NCBI GenBank assembly: GCA_003833135.1
Contig: QZLH01000235.1
Coordinates: 59,477-123,476 of the forward strand
Origin: Oehlia diaphana
Taxonomy: Eukaryota; Glomeromycota; Glomeromycetes; Glomerales; Glomeraceae
Direction: 5' to 3'
DNA: 64,000 nucleotides
Part shown: positions 10,850 to 23,127 of the stretch, piece by piece
How positions within the stretch are numbered: the first letter of the stretch is position 1
Layout: each line of letters opens with the position of its first letter
The notes under the pieces: model-generated
Seen by the model: only the letters and a program-made list of their open reading frames with translations
Databases searched by the model: none
What the model was told of the DNA's origin: nothing
Position numbers and translations under genes: made by a program

Positions 10850-11540
10850 ACCTGCAGTTTTTTTTTTTTTTATAATTTATATGAATTATATAAAATAATG
10901 AGACATGAAATTCTATACCTAGCGCTATAAGTGAATTTAAGTTCGAATTTTAATTAATGTAAAAACTAGGAACGCAAGTTTTATTGTTGTACATCGTCAC
11001 GCGCCAGAAGGACAACAAGGACATTTAGTGTAATAAACTCAAGTATTAATTAATTGTCTTATTCAAACGCAACTGAAATTTTATTTAAAAATGAAGTGAA
11101 CATCCTACATTTTTTAAATTACAGTACTTTATAGCCAAAAAAATATTTATTAGTCTATAATATTTGCGTAGAAATACTGTATGTAGTCCTTCGTTACACT
11201 TCAGACTAATTACACTTCAGAATTGCGTAATCATGGCGTACTTCACTATTCGCAATTTCTTTAAAAAAGCAATATAATTGGTTATTGTATTTTAGAAGTT
11301 TCCAAAAAGAAAACAAATTTTAAAGATGGTAATTAATAGTGCCACAAGTAGTGCCATGTGAAAGCGCGTTTTAAACTATATATAATATTAAAGTTGATTC
11401 GTTACTTTAAAGGAGTAATAGATGAAACTTATGAAAACAAATGAAAATACACATCCAATTTTTTGAGAAATACACTGTAAGATCACCGCTTTCTGATTTT
11501 GTAACCTCCAATACAGTGCCCGATGACAATTGCATAGATC
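10850..11540. other. AT-rich gene-free DNA
   Basis: No gene supported. The stretch leads into the higher-GC relic that follows. Confidence 0.35.
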
Positions 11541-12300
11541 AACTCCACTTTGACTAACCGATATCTTTGACATATTTGATTGCTTTGGTCACTTGATCAC
11601 TTGGCTCACTTGATTCCTGACGTTTCAGATGGTACAGGACTTCTCTATCAATTACAGCAACAACGAAAGTGTTCATCACAATTCTAAAAATTAAAAGGGA
11701 TGGTTAGCTTTCGCTAAGTACTCTACTTAAGAATTTTGTCCCACTATCTGGTAGTGACGTGAGGCAGTATCCTTCTAAAGTATCAAGTTTCATAACGAAA
11801 ACAGTTCGGATCTTCTTCCTATATATTAGTGTCGATATTTTCACCATCCGGCCCTGAAAACTGCACAATAAAAGGTAAAGCTACAAGAATCTGTTTGAAA
11901 GGAACTTACAAAAACACAGCTTTAGATTATTGTGTCCTTTCACTGCTGACATCTCTCCTGGGCACACAGAGATTTGTTATCATCCAGAAATTCTGAAAAC
12001 AGAGAAGGACGTTCACAGTAAAACTGTGGCCATGAAGCGCTTCCAGTTCACTGAATCCAAAAGTACTCAATGAGAACAAATCAATTGCATGAATATCAAA
12101 AAAATTGATGTTGAGGAAGGTACATAACTATTCCTCATTGTGGAATAGCAGACCTCAACACTGAGAAGATCTTATTCATATCTCAGCCAGGTTTGTCACG
12201 TATCATTGCATCCACTTGTTCACCTTCACCAGAAACAAGAGTAATGCAGGCAAAGCCCACTCTCTTTAGCTTCACAAAAACAGTTTGACATACCTTTAAT
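11540..12300 (-). pseudogene. unrecognised eroded protein-coding region
   Basis: GC content rises and the minus strand reads as consecutive protein-like stretches: LKRVGFACITLVSGEGEQ, then FSLSTFGFSELEALHGHS, then MKLDTLEGYCLTSLP and FVVAVIDREVLYHLKRQ. They are separated by TGA or TAA codons, frame changes and possible introns (one near 11690, ending AG before an isoleucine codon). Codon use and the mix of residues are unlike random AT-rich translation. I do not recognise the family. It is most likely the remains of a multi-exon gene, but a functional gene with several short introns cannot be excluded. Confidence 0.4.
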
Positions 12301-12329
12301 ATTGTATATGTAAACTTTCTTTATTTTTA

Positions 12330-13500
12330 GGAATGACTCTCTCAACCTTTTGCGAGTTCTACTTCTGCATTTTATTTGTACGTATTATATTTTCATCTCC
12401 TTTTCATATTACTTTCTCCTGGTTTGAAATATATAAGTTTATAAAAAGGTTTCTGAAGGTTTAGAAGTATATTTTTAAAAAAAGTTCAATTTCTAAAGTT
12501 TCTAATTAAGAGAGAGAATAAGAAAATTCAACAAAAAAATATTGGATTTTTATATCTTTTTCGGTTATACAAACTTTTCCATAAATTAGTCATGACATGT
12601 AAAAGTGAGTATATACAATAATACATCATGAGTCATTATTTAAAATTTGCAATGACTCATTACAGTACTTACTGATCAAATTGATCAATCTATCCAAAAA
12701 TATCATCACGTAATAATTTATACACGGTTTTACGCGTTTACGCGTTCTTCATAACAAGATAATCAGATATAACAGAGATAATCAGATAATTAATAAAAAT
12801 ATTTTCAACTAAAGATATCCATTATATTGTTATAATATGATAATAAAATATAATTTTCGGTCGGATAATTTGACGGCTAATTTTTGTGAGAACATCTCAA
12901 GAGCTTTTCTTTCTTTTTTTATTTTTTCTTTTTAAGGCGAGCCTTCATTTCTTTTTAGACGATTCTTTAATTTTATGCGCGATTCTTATTTCATTTATCT
13001 GAACGATTCTTGTTTCATTGATTTATTTCCTTATTAATTAATGTAAAATAATCATTTATTTCATTATTTTATTTCAATTAAACCAAATTTCAAGAATAAA
13101 CTGCATGCGTATAAATCATTAAGGAACTAATCTCAGAAAAGAATATTCTGGAAAATCCCTCTGGTAGCCAAATAGGGACAGGCTCATTGATCATCGTGTT
13201 ACGTTTATGAATACAATTTTTGAATATATATGGTTTCTTTTCTTCTTTTACTTTTTTTATTTCCTTCAAGTCTAATTAAGGTAATTTAAACAGAGTGAAA
13301 AAAAAACTACGCTTCATTGAAAACGTCCATGTTTCGTTTAACATATTCATTTAGGTCACTTTCAAAATCTCCGAATTTATTTAAATTACGGTATGTTATT
13401 TATGTTATTTCGGATATTTCTAAATCTTATTAAAAAAGCTATTTTAGTCAACCAAATTTTCAAAATTGTAAAATCATAATTTTTTCAGTTACCCAATTCT
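12330..13500. other. AT-rich gene-free DNA
   Basis: No supported gene or repeat boundary. Confidence 0.4.
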
Positions 13501-13513
13501 CAAATTTTATACC

Positions 13514-13648
13514 ATGGATAAACTTTCGGGTGAAGAACCTACAACTAAGAGAATAAAGGTTTCACCCCATGAATGTGACACTTGTTCGTATTATTATATT
13601 TCTTCTAATGGATCATCACAGTTACGTCATAATGGTCCATTGGTTTAA
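13514..13648 (+). CDS. short 44-residue hypothetical protein
   Basis: ATG at 13514 to TAA at 13646-13648. The product has a basic patch (TTKRIK), then HECDTCSYYY with a CxxC pair, then SSQLRHNGPLV. The composition is protein-like and less A/T-driven than its surroundings. The final TAA sits in a context (GTT TAA ACC CGT) where loss of one base would keep the frame open, so it could be a truncated exon of a larger gene. No family is recognised. Confidence 0.3.
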   Translation: MDKLSGEEPTTKRIKVSPHECDTCSYYYISSNGSSQLRHNGPLV

Positions 13649-13947
13649 ACCCGTATTGGATAATAAACAAATATTTTGTGACTATCTATATACAAAAAAA
13701 ATAAAAATTAAAAATGGACAAAATGGACAGTTCTACTGATACGTAATTTTATCATGATAGTATTGGGCTTCAACTTTTAAAATATAATATAATTTTTATT
13801 ATTAATCAATTATAGAACGTTACTATTCAAGTTGAAATCAAAAAAGTACAAGGTAAGTCAAACTTCTATTTTGCAAATTAGTAAAATATGATTACTTCAA
13901 ATTCTGAAAAAAATGATTTTGTTTTGAAAAAAATTATAGCTCTTAAT

Positions 13948-14161
13948 TAGTGTTTTGATCCGGATAAAATCTTAAATATTTTAAATGAGATTATTGCCGA
14001 AAAAAGATTGTAAATCTCAGCTCTGAATAGACTATAATTTCGACCAGAATATTTAATATATTATGAATCAAAAAATTGGTAATTCTGATAGTTCCATCCT
14101 GAATTAACCGAAACGGATACCGGATAAAAACCGGATAAAACCGCTTCGGATCCAAACACTA
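13948..14161. mobile_element. non-autonomous hAT element (MITE), perfect 8-bp TSD
   Basis: A 214-bp element flanked on both sides by CTCTTAAT (13940-13947 and 14162-14169). The left end is TAGTGTTTTGATCCGG, and the right end reads TAGTGTTTGGATCCG on the opposite strand. Subterminal ATCCGGATAAAA and ACCGGATAAAA words are repeated. The same terminus (TAGTGCTTCGATCCGGATA) and motifs occur at 61280, next to a hAT transposase, so this is probably mobilised by that family. Confidence 0.88.
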
Positions 14162-14355
14162 CTCTTAATGATAAATGTGCATGATATTATTTCATACTAA
14201 TAATTTCTAATATCTACTGTATATTGCATTGATTTTTGTAATCCAAAAATTTTATTTGATTTATTAGTTTAAAAGTTTCGCTTTTACAATAGTTATTTCA
14301 AGCAAACATGTGTTTTAATATCATTCTTTTCAATTTGTTTCATAAAAATAGTTTG

Positions 14356-15170
14356 GATTTTTTATTGGTGAACTTTTTATATCAAAAGGAGCAATATTGA
14401 ACAATGTGGACCTATATTTAATTATCAGTTATATGAATAAAAAATTCTTCAATTCCTTTATAACAGGTGGTTATTATCAAACTGAAAGTTTTTATGAATA
14501 ATAAAATATATAAAGGAATATAGTTAATACAATCAGTAATTCTACGCTGAATATTATACTACATGCGTTACATATGTGCGTTGGTGTACAATATCTTTAA
14601 TTATGACATTATTAATCGGAATGTAATATTTTTCAATGTAAAGTGATACAAAATGTCTTGTCGAATAATGATTGCTTTAGTTTCTATATTGATTTAAAAT
14701 CATTGCTTCAGGTTCGCATAAAAACATTTCTACACACTATTCTACACACTTTTGATCAATATTTTCACGTTATTATAATTAGTAAAAATTTAAAAGATGA
14801 ATTTAACCATACTTATATTATAAGTCTTATTACAACAATTTCGTATTATTAAATATTTCTTTCCCTATGAATAATATATCGTCTACAATTTCATAATTTT
14901 TCATACAAGTTCGTATGTAAACCATACAATTATTGCATAAAATATTTTGTTTATATATTAAAATATAAGATATTTGTACGATGTATGATTTGATTATAAT
15001 CATACAATTATATAAAAAATCCTCAATTTTGTATCTGTATTAACTCTAAATAAAGTGTGATATACGATTATTTCATATCTATCGAAATTAAGTAAATCTT
15101 GGACATAAATTCATAATAATGACGTCACAAATGGTCCACATTACATTTTAAATAAATTAGATCACATAGC
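14356..15170 (+). repeat. dispersed duplicated segment, copy 1
   Basis: Shares ordered landmarks with 24405-25060: TATTGGTGAACTTTTTATAT, AGTAATTCTACGCTGAATAT, GGTTCGCATAAAAACATTT, TTTCGTATTATTAAATATTT and GTCACAAATG(G/A)TCC. The copies differ by many indels. No coding capacity is supported in either. Confidence 0.65.
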
Positions 15171-15189
15171 ATAAGTTGGAATTTCACCC

Positions 15190-17580
15190 CTATTCTATTC
15201 TTATCAGCGATCTAGTATTATTAATAGCTGAAATTACTTCATTATTGAAAGATGTATTAGAAATTGATGAATATATTCTGTTATATGCACTATGCAGTTC
15301 CATTAAACTCTTCATGATTAGTTTTAAATCATTATAAAAGATATAAAAGTCATTCATCTTTCTGTTATTTAACGTTAAACGACATGCACATGTTCTGGTA
15401 AATATTAATAATAACTTATATATACATACAGTTTATATTTTCGGAAGGAGGGATTCTAGTTATTCCTGTAATAAATCTAGAGAAGATTTCAGAAATTTTT
15501 ATTGGTTGCAAGCGAATCCATTGCTTTAACCAATTGAAAGTTTGACGTCAAGATGATATTTGTAAATGTATTTCTGCTATGGTAATTTCAATTTGTCAAA
15601 TAACAAATTGATTAACTATCCAAGCTTAGATGCAATTCTTTTCAATGCGTGATCAGCTATATAATTTGAAATCCTAAGTAATAATATAATAAATATTAAA
15701 GTGATTAGTTTAAAATATTTAAATATTGCAATTTTTTCAAAGTATACTACCTCTAAAGATCACTAGTATTAAATTCTTCTTTTAATAATTCGAGATTTTT
15801 TTAGTGCTTTGTAATAATTTCATATTCAATAATGAAGTTTACTAAAGTTATATCATCATACAAGAAGATTTCATCAAATTGTTGATCTTTAACTATAAGA
15901 ATTATCAATAATTAATTGTAAAATTGAAATTATACCTACATCAATGCCATGAAATTCTATCCAGTGTTTTATATCTTCTTGCCATTCATTTCTACGAGTT
16001 TCCTTAATATAATTTATAAGTTAATACAAATATAGAATATAATTATGCAAAATATTTGAGCATTACTAAATACATTCCATAAATTGCATATTGAGGGTGA
16101 ATTCAAGATCCTAAATGGATCCATGACCAAAACAGCAATTTTCCGATGGTCCATGCATAGTATATTGCCCATTCAATTAGCGTTACATTTTGTTGTATCA
16201 AACAAACCTCATCATCATCTAAATAACTTCCCACCAAAAGATCTTGTGATTTAATTTGTTGCAGCTAGCTCTCTAAAAGATGCCACCAGTAAATGATTTG
16301 TTTAAAATTAGAAATTATTTATTTTATTGATTAAATAATCCAAAATTACATATTATTTACATACTTTTCATTCAAGAATTTATTGGTCTTGCGTAAGAGC
16401 TTCTCATTCGTCATACTCATTTTCCAACTCATACGCAAGAGTCCATACTTTTAATTTAAATAAATGTCGTATCAAGTTATCAAGTTGAATAATATTATAT
16501 CTACTCAGTAATCCATATCTGAATTTATTCACTGTTCTATTGTCAATATTAGTATTAATACTATAAGAATTTGAGATATTATTGATATATATGAGTCCGT
16601 GTATTGAAAATTAATTGGTAAATCTAATACTTCTGAACGTATTCTATAATTTGTTAAAATTGGGATTCAATGATGTATGTTCATTTTGTAATGGAGTATT
16701 TATTCATTGGCCCAATATACAGCCTTTTGCGTTGAGTTGTAGCCCTATTTCAACTTCTTCAGCTGGTGAATTTTTATTAAAAGTCACTGTTTTAATTAGA
16801 CCAAGATCAGTAAAAAATTTTAACTTATTCTAATAAATAGATAGCAATGGGTTAATAAATTTATTTAATAAAAGATTTGAAGATTATATTTAGAAAAAAT
16901 AATATACTCACAGTCTGGTTTCAATAATAACAATAATCTTTGTTATTATGAATATATGGGAACATTACAACTTTTAATGTAAGGGATTCTGATCTATTTA
17001 TACCAGAATTAGATCCAATATTCTTAACATCTAGATTATAAATACTTCTTTCATTGAGGGATAAAGAGTTTACAGAATTATTTCTTGTTTCATATTCTCA
17101 AAGTCTAATAGTAAATCAGCAAACTGTTTAAAAAATTTTTTTGTTTATCAAGAAATTGCCCTGGATTTTTAAGCTATATTGGATTGTAAAATATTAATTA
17201 AATATGCTTGTTCGCGTTGTCCTTCAAAGTGCTCACAAATAGCACAGATATTTGTATGATTACTTTAGGAGCAAGAAGAGCATGCATAACATTTTTTAGG
17301 AAGATTATTAATGGAATACATCTTGAAACGACAGTTTAGAGAATATTAGAGTTTAAATTTCTTTCTTCTAAAGTATAATAATATATAGTTTCAAGTTTAA
17401 ATATGAGGAGAAACTCCAGACAATATTATATTAATATATCCGTGAGAAAAAAATAAGCTGTAGGTTGTATATTTATAATTTTGTACATTTAATTTTTCCA
17501 TAATAGGAGTATTATTAGCCTGTTCATTTAAATAGAATAGAAAATCGTGTTTGTGTTATCCTATATGTGGCACAATGCAG
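15190..17580 (-). pseudogene. large eroded multi-exon gene, family not recognised
   Basis: The minus strand contains a series of protein-like open stretches in a consistent order. From the 5' side: NEQANNTPIMEKLNVQNYK; a cysteine cluster CYACSSC...CAICEHFEGQREQAYLI that could bind zinc; NNSVNSLSLNERSIYNLDVK with SESLTLKVVMFPYIHNN; LGLIKTVTFNKNSPAEEVEI; LIEWAIYYAWTIGKLLFWSW; KETRRNEWQEDIKHWIEFHG; and a last exon (about 15361 to TAG at 15190) reading LMELHSAYNRIYSSISNTSF. Plausible intron borders lie between several of these, but in-frame TGA and TAA codons interrupt others. I infer one decayed gene, or possibly two. No enzymatic motif is visible. Confidence 0.45.
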
Positions 17581-17699
17581 AACTTTTATTAGAATGAAAC
17601 ACAATATTCTTAATACTCTTTATATCAGTAAAATTCTGCTATCTCTCTTAGTCCTATACAGTATTATTAATCAACAATAATCCAGGCTTTTGAAAGGAT

Positions 17700-18600
17700 A
17701 AATTGAATGATAAAATAACTATTGACACTTGAACAAAATACATTTATCAATAAAAAGTGTTTTTTATTAAATTTATATCCTCATATCCTCATATCCTTCT
17801 TATTCCTTGCATAATTATTATTACAACTCTCAATTTTTCAGTCCTATCTTTCATTTCGGGCATTATGAGCTTCATATGCCGTAATTAATTCCGACGGCAA
17901 GTATAAGTTAGTTAAAACTTTTTTTTTAATTATTTCACTTCGCCATCCTCCTTAGCACTGTATGAACAGCCACAGCTTATTTATTATTATTTCCTTTTTT
18001 TTATTTCTTTTTTTTAAAGAAAAAATAAATTTTTTTTTTATATTTTTTCTTATATGTAATGTTTTTTTTATCTTTTATATATATACTGTAATTGTTATTT
18101 ATTATGTCTTTTAGGTTATTTTTCACAGTAGTTGCTTATAAATAAATTGGGTACTTGTGTTAGAGCAATTTTTGGATTGTGATTAGAAAAAGATTTGTTT
18201 TTTCTTTTAAAAATTAAAGAATCATTTGAATTACAGAACACTTAGATTTTGATTTTTTTTTTTTTAAAAAAAAAAATCGTCATAATTATATAAACTTTGT
18301 AATATTTCAATTATCTGTAATTTGATTTTTTATTAAAATAGTAACTGATTATTGTTTTTAAATGATTAGTGAAATTTTCTAATCATTGTAAAGTTGTAAA
18401 GGCATAATAATAAAATTTTTTCTTTTGAACGTTTTTTTTACTTGGTAAATTATTGTGTTTAAATTTCATTGGCTGATCATTGTTGATCAACATGTGATGC
18501 AAGTGTTTTCGGTATTTTATTATTTTCAGATCAAATCGAAAACAGCGATAATGTTCATTATAATGGTTTCAACTTATCCACCTTTTGTCTTTCCCTATAA
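17700..18600. other. AT-rich gene-free DNA
   Basis: Long A and T runs (18000-18060, 18250-18280) and no supported feature. Confidence 0.4.
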
Positions 18601-18704
18601 AGCTCTTTTAAGTCCATCTATTGCATCATAATTCTGCCTTGTTATTCGTGCTTAATCTCTTCACGTGCCTGTCGCAGCCATTCTCACAGTCGCTCGAAAG
18701 TCTT

Positions 18705-18920
18705 TCAATATATCTCAAAGAACGATCTGGCACAACTTATTAATGACGTTTTTGTAGTTGTTCTTTGCAGTCCTGCTGTAGACTTTCGTATTGGCTCTAT
18801 AAAACTATCTTCTACTCCGTTCGTCGTTATATCTCTGCGGGTCGTATTTCGAATATTTTCTAATATAAAGTTTTTACTATCTTTTAAGAACTTATATGTA
18901 AAATTGTACGCTGACTCCAT
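18705..18920 (-). CDS. short hypothetical protein, 71 residues
   Basis: ATG at 18918-18920. The product begins MESAYNFTYKFLKDSKNFIL and is of balanced composition, unlike the surrounding A/T runs. Just past its TGA another frame reads SLRYIERLSSDCENGCDRHV to a stop near 18625, so the true C-terminus may lie beyond an intron or a frameshift. No domain is recognised. It may be a real small gene, a first exon, or a relic. Confidence 0.3.
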   Translation of the reverse strand: MESAYNFTYKFLKDSKNFILENIRNTTRRDITTNGVEDSFIEPIRKSTAGLQRTTTKTSLISCARSFFEIY

Positions 18921-19208
18921 TTTTCATGTTATTATCGTTTGTTTACTTAATAAATTTTCCTTTAAAACACTTTTTCCTTCCTCTAAAATTTTGGTCGGAG
19001 GGATCAGCAGTAAGAGTTCCGAATGTATCACTTCTATAAATAAATTAATACACTAACTAAAAAAGTAAATTTCATAATTAGATAAGTGTGGCTGTAATAT
19101 GCAATGAAAAAATGTAACGTTATGCAGATTTTATTAAAAGCACAATAAATAAATAAAAATTTAATCCTGCGGTGAAAAATTTTTTATATACTTTTACTTT
19201 ATTAAACA

Positions 19209-19298
19209 ATGTCTAATAACTCTGAAATTAAAGTTACTGATAATTCAAATGAATGGGCTGATTTTGGATTTAAGATGATGTTGCAAAAATTATTTTAA
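19209..19298 (+). pseudogene. 5' relic of a kinase-type gene
   Basis: The 29-codon frame begins MSNNSEIKVTDNSNEW. It is nearly identical to the start of the kinase relic at 36291 (MFNNSEIKVTNNSNEW). In both, the following DNA (TTATTTTAAATATTAC) would encode the conserved pre-kinase segment if a TAA codon were a lysine codon. No kinase domain follows here before the separate gene at 20345. Confidence 0.5.
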
Positions 19299-19399
19299 AT
19301 ATTACTAAAGAACAAGGCAACGAAAATTCCAAAAGACCGAAAAAATCCAAAGAGCAAAAAATCCTCAAAATAAAGCTAATAGTCGTCTTTTTTTGTATT

Positions 19400-20140
19400 C
19401 CTAAACCTCTGTTACTTTTTTTGGGTTTACACTTTTGGCAACGTATACACTAACGTAAAAATTTTATATCAACGTGTTTGTAAAGGAGTGAATAAGCATT
19501 TCGTGATTTCGAAATGCGTTAAAAATGTAAACTCTACATACTTTTTTGAACTCTTCCACCTTTTGTTCCGTCCTAAAAAAAATTTCCAACTCCATTTTTA
19601 GATTCATAAACTATATATATTCCGCCGATTTCAGGTTTACCAAAATTATTAATATTTTAAGATTTTTCAATTAAGCACCTTTTTCAACAATAAATTAATT
19701 TTGTAAATTTTTCTGTCACATTAGTTTTCTCAAACAAAAATCCATATCAAAAAATTCAAATGGATTTATTAAAAAATTTCCATAAACTTTATAAAAAAAA
19801 ATTTTTCGTTAAATTAATTAAAAAGATTTTAGATGAATATTAAAAAATCTTACAATAAATCACTTTTAATTTGACTTAACTGGAAAATTATATGGTAAGT
19901 TTATTTATTACAAAATTAGGTCCTAATATTATATATATTCTTCTATTATAATAAAATTAAACACTTTGTAAAAAAATTTTTTGTTTTTTTTTACTAAATT
20001 TATTGTAATATAATTTAATTTAATAATTAGAAATGAAAATAATCCCAAGTAAAATTTTGGAATATAATTACTTAATAATTGTTATTTTATTTTTTTTATT
20101 TTGTGATATTACAAATTGAATAACAATCATTGATTTTTGT
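19400..20140. other. AT-rich DNA upstream of kinase gene
   Basis: No gene supported. It probably includes the promoter of the kinase at 20345, but no distinct element can be singled out. Confidence 0.35.
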
Positions 20141-20344
20141 TTATTATTAAGTATGACAATCAAATTTGTTAAACGAAATGGTAGTAATATTTTTCCTTTT
20201 TTGGTTATGAGGCGTAAAATATTACGTCTCAAGTTTAACAAAATTTATGATCAACAATTTGCATTTACTGCATTTACTAATTTATCAAGTGAATGGAACT
20301 TAAATTTTAAAATAATTCATTCTTTCTTTCTTATTGATTACATT

Positions 20345-23127
20345 ATGTCCACCCTTCGATATGAATTAATTGGTGCAACAATGAGTAGAGTAACACTGTT
20401 AACAGATACTAATATTTACAATGATATACACAAACGATTTGAATTTCAAAAACAAACAGTCCTTGCTGATAAAATTCTTACAAATGATGAAAAAACTTAT
20501 GCAATAAGATGGATAACTAGAGATTATGATCGAAATAAAGTTAATTTTAATTCAGGAACAAAAAGAATTTGTGAAAATTGTAAGCAAGAATGTTTAGCCA
20601 CATTATATTGTGAATATTGTGTTCGAAATTATTTAAAAGAAGATTTTTCAAATTGGACATCTGGAAATGATGATATTGATAATTTAATACAGAAATGTCA
20701 AATGGAATCACTCATGCCGTATAATATTGTTGAATGGATCCCATATAGTAATTTAGAAAATATTAAATATTTAACAAAAGGTGGATTTTCTGAAATTTAT
20801 ACTGCAGATTGGATTGACGGAGCGTATGAAGAATGGGATTCTGAAAAAAAAAATTTAACAAGACTTGGAAATCTCAAAGTAATATTAAAAAAATTAGAAA
20901 ATGTTGAAAGTGCAAATCAAAGTTGGTTTGAAGAGGTTTGTATTATTGTATTCCATATTTTATAAAATTGTTGTAATTTTTGTATTAGAACTATCTAGTA
21001 TTTTTACAAATTATTGTCTTTTAGGCTAAATCACATTTAACTATAAGTAATAAATGGGCGGATGTTGTTCAATGTTATGGTTTAACGCAAAATCCATCAA
21101 ATGGAAATTATATGCTTGCAATAGAGGAAATGGATATAGATTTAAGAAAATATTTACAACAAAGTCATAATAAACTTACATGGAAAGATAGAATGAAAAT
21201 TGTTGATGAAATAACTCTTGCACTTTATTATATTCATGAAGAGAAAGCTATGCATAGAGATTTACATTCTGGAAATATATTATATTCTGTATTAAATAAT
21301 ACTTGGCGTATTAGTGATCTTGGATTTTGTGGACCTGCTGATAAATGTTCAACANNNNNNNNNNNNNNNNNNNNNNNNNNNNNNNNNNNNNNNNNNNNNN
21401 NNNNNNNNNNNNNNNNNNNNNNNNNNNNNNNNNNNNNNNNNNNNNNNNNNNNNNNNNNNNNNNNNNNNNNNNNNNNNNNNNNNNNNNNNNNNNNNNNNNN
21501 NNNNNNNNNNNNNNNNNNNNNNNNNNNNNNNNNNNNNNNNNNNNNNNNNNNNNNNNNNNNNNNNNNNNNNNNNNNNNNNNNNNNNNNNNNNNNNNNNNNN
21601 NNNNNNNNNNNNNNNNNNNNNNNNNNNNNNNNNNNNNNNNNNNNNNNNNNNNNNNNNNNNNNNNNNNNNNNNNNNNNNNNNNNNNNNNNNNNNNNNNNNN
21701 NNNNNNNNNNNNNNNNNNNNNNNNNNNNNNNNNNNNNNNNNNNNNNNNNNNNNNNNNNNNNNNNNNNNNNNNNNNNNNNNNNNNNNNNNNNNNNNNNNNN
21801 NNNNNNNNNNNNNNNNNNNNNNNNNNNNNNNNNNNNNNNNNNNNNNNNNNNNNNNNNNNNNNNNNNNNNNNNNNNNNNNNNNNNNNNNNNNNNNNNNNNN
21901 NNNNNNNNNNNNNNNNNNNNNNNNNNNNNNNNNNNNNNNNNNNNNNNNNNNNNNNNNNNNNNNNNNNNNNNNNNNNNNNNNNNNNNNNNNNNNNNNNNNN
22001 NNNNNNNNNNNNNNNNNNNNNNNNNNNNNNNNNNNNNNNNNNNNNNNNNNNNNNNNNNNNNNNNNNNNNNNNNNNNNNNNNNNNNNNNNNNNNNNNNNNN
22101 NNNNNNNNNNNNNNNNNNNTTAAAAGACCCGATACTGTTACACTTCGGGGTAAAATAAGAGAAATTAATTTATTTTATCAAAATATGCCGGATGAATTAT
22201 TCAAATCAGAAATAGATAATTTGGAAATGAATAAAGTAGAAGAAAATTATACGAGTAGCAGATTATCTACAAGTAAAATTCACAACTTTGAAAATCTACC
22301 TGAACCGAGAAATGCAACAGAAGGTATAAGTTTATAATATTTTATTAATGAATATATTTATTTAAAATATATTATTAATGTTATCTTTTTATTATAATAG
22401 AAGAACAAGAAGGTATAACTGTATAAATAATAATTTCTACCATTTTTAGTTAATGTAATAATTTGGTTTTAAATACTTTATTTTACTGCTAATTAGCATT
22501 TCATAGTAAATTGTATGATTTTAACATTCCTAACAATAGTAAGTATTTAATAACATTATAGCGTTGAATTATCATATAATGATGCTTAATAATTAATTTT
22601 TTTTTAGTTGACGACTTTAATAAATCAGATGAGCAGAATAGTAGCAAATCATCAAAAATAATTACTATTTTTAGAGGTAATATATTTTAATTATTGTCAA
22701 ATCGAGATCGATTTATATATTAATTCTATATCTTAATTTTTAGATAGTAATAAAAAATTATCTAAATTATTTAAAAAGTTGCAAATAAAGTCAAATAGTA
22801 AGTTAACAAATAAAGTTACTATATCAATTTAATTTATTAAACGCGACTTTTATTTAAAATTTAGATGACGAAAAAGAAAAAACTCAAAAATATGTCGATG
22901 GTAGGTGAAAATTTTACGTAATAACGAATGATTTTAATACTATTTTAATTCTATTTACTTATCTATTACAGATGATGACGAAGCATATAATAATCCAAAC
23001 TTTCATTCAGAAGAACAAGATGAACTGGAAATTCCAGATGGTAAGCTCTTAAAATAAAGTAGAAAAAAATAATTTTCTTTATAAAGCAAATAAATTAATC
23101 TATTTTTTATCTTTAGATGGATTTTAA
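20345..23127 (+). CDS. TKL-type protein kinase with zinc ribbon and micro-exon tail (contains assembly gap)
   Basis: Proposed exons: 20345-20935, 21025-gap-22323, 22401-22412, 22608-22676, 22744-22797, 22865-22900, 22972-23040 and 23117-23127. The start at 20345 (MSTLRYELIG) is chosen over the upstream ATG at 20153 because similar fungal kinases begin this way (inference). Residues 76-92 hold five cysteines (CENCKQEC and CEYC), a zinc-ribbon-like module. The kinase domain starts near residue 142 with the glycine loop TKGGFSEIYTADW. LKVILKK carries the likely ATP-anchoring lysine, the catalytic loop is MHRDLHSGN (HRD about 274-276), and the metal motif is DLG rather than DFG. The 765-bp gap removes the C-lobe. 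After it, a low-complexity tail is spread over six small exons, all with phase-1 introns, ending HSEEQDELEIPDDGF. Likely a serine/threonine signalling kinase; substrate unknown. Confidence 0.78.
21355..22119. other. assembly gap (765 N)
   Basis: Run of N inside the kinase gene. Open frames reported across it are artefacts of the unknown bases. Confidence 0.99.

Noticed and set aside
11540..12300. RIP (repeat-induced C-to-T mutation) as cause of the TGA stops
   Set aside because: Frameshifts are also present and no intact duplicate is in the window for comparison, so the pattern cannot be claimed.
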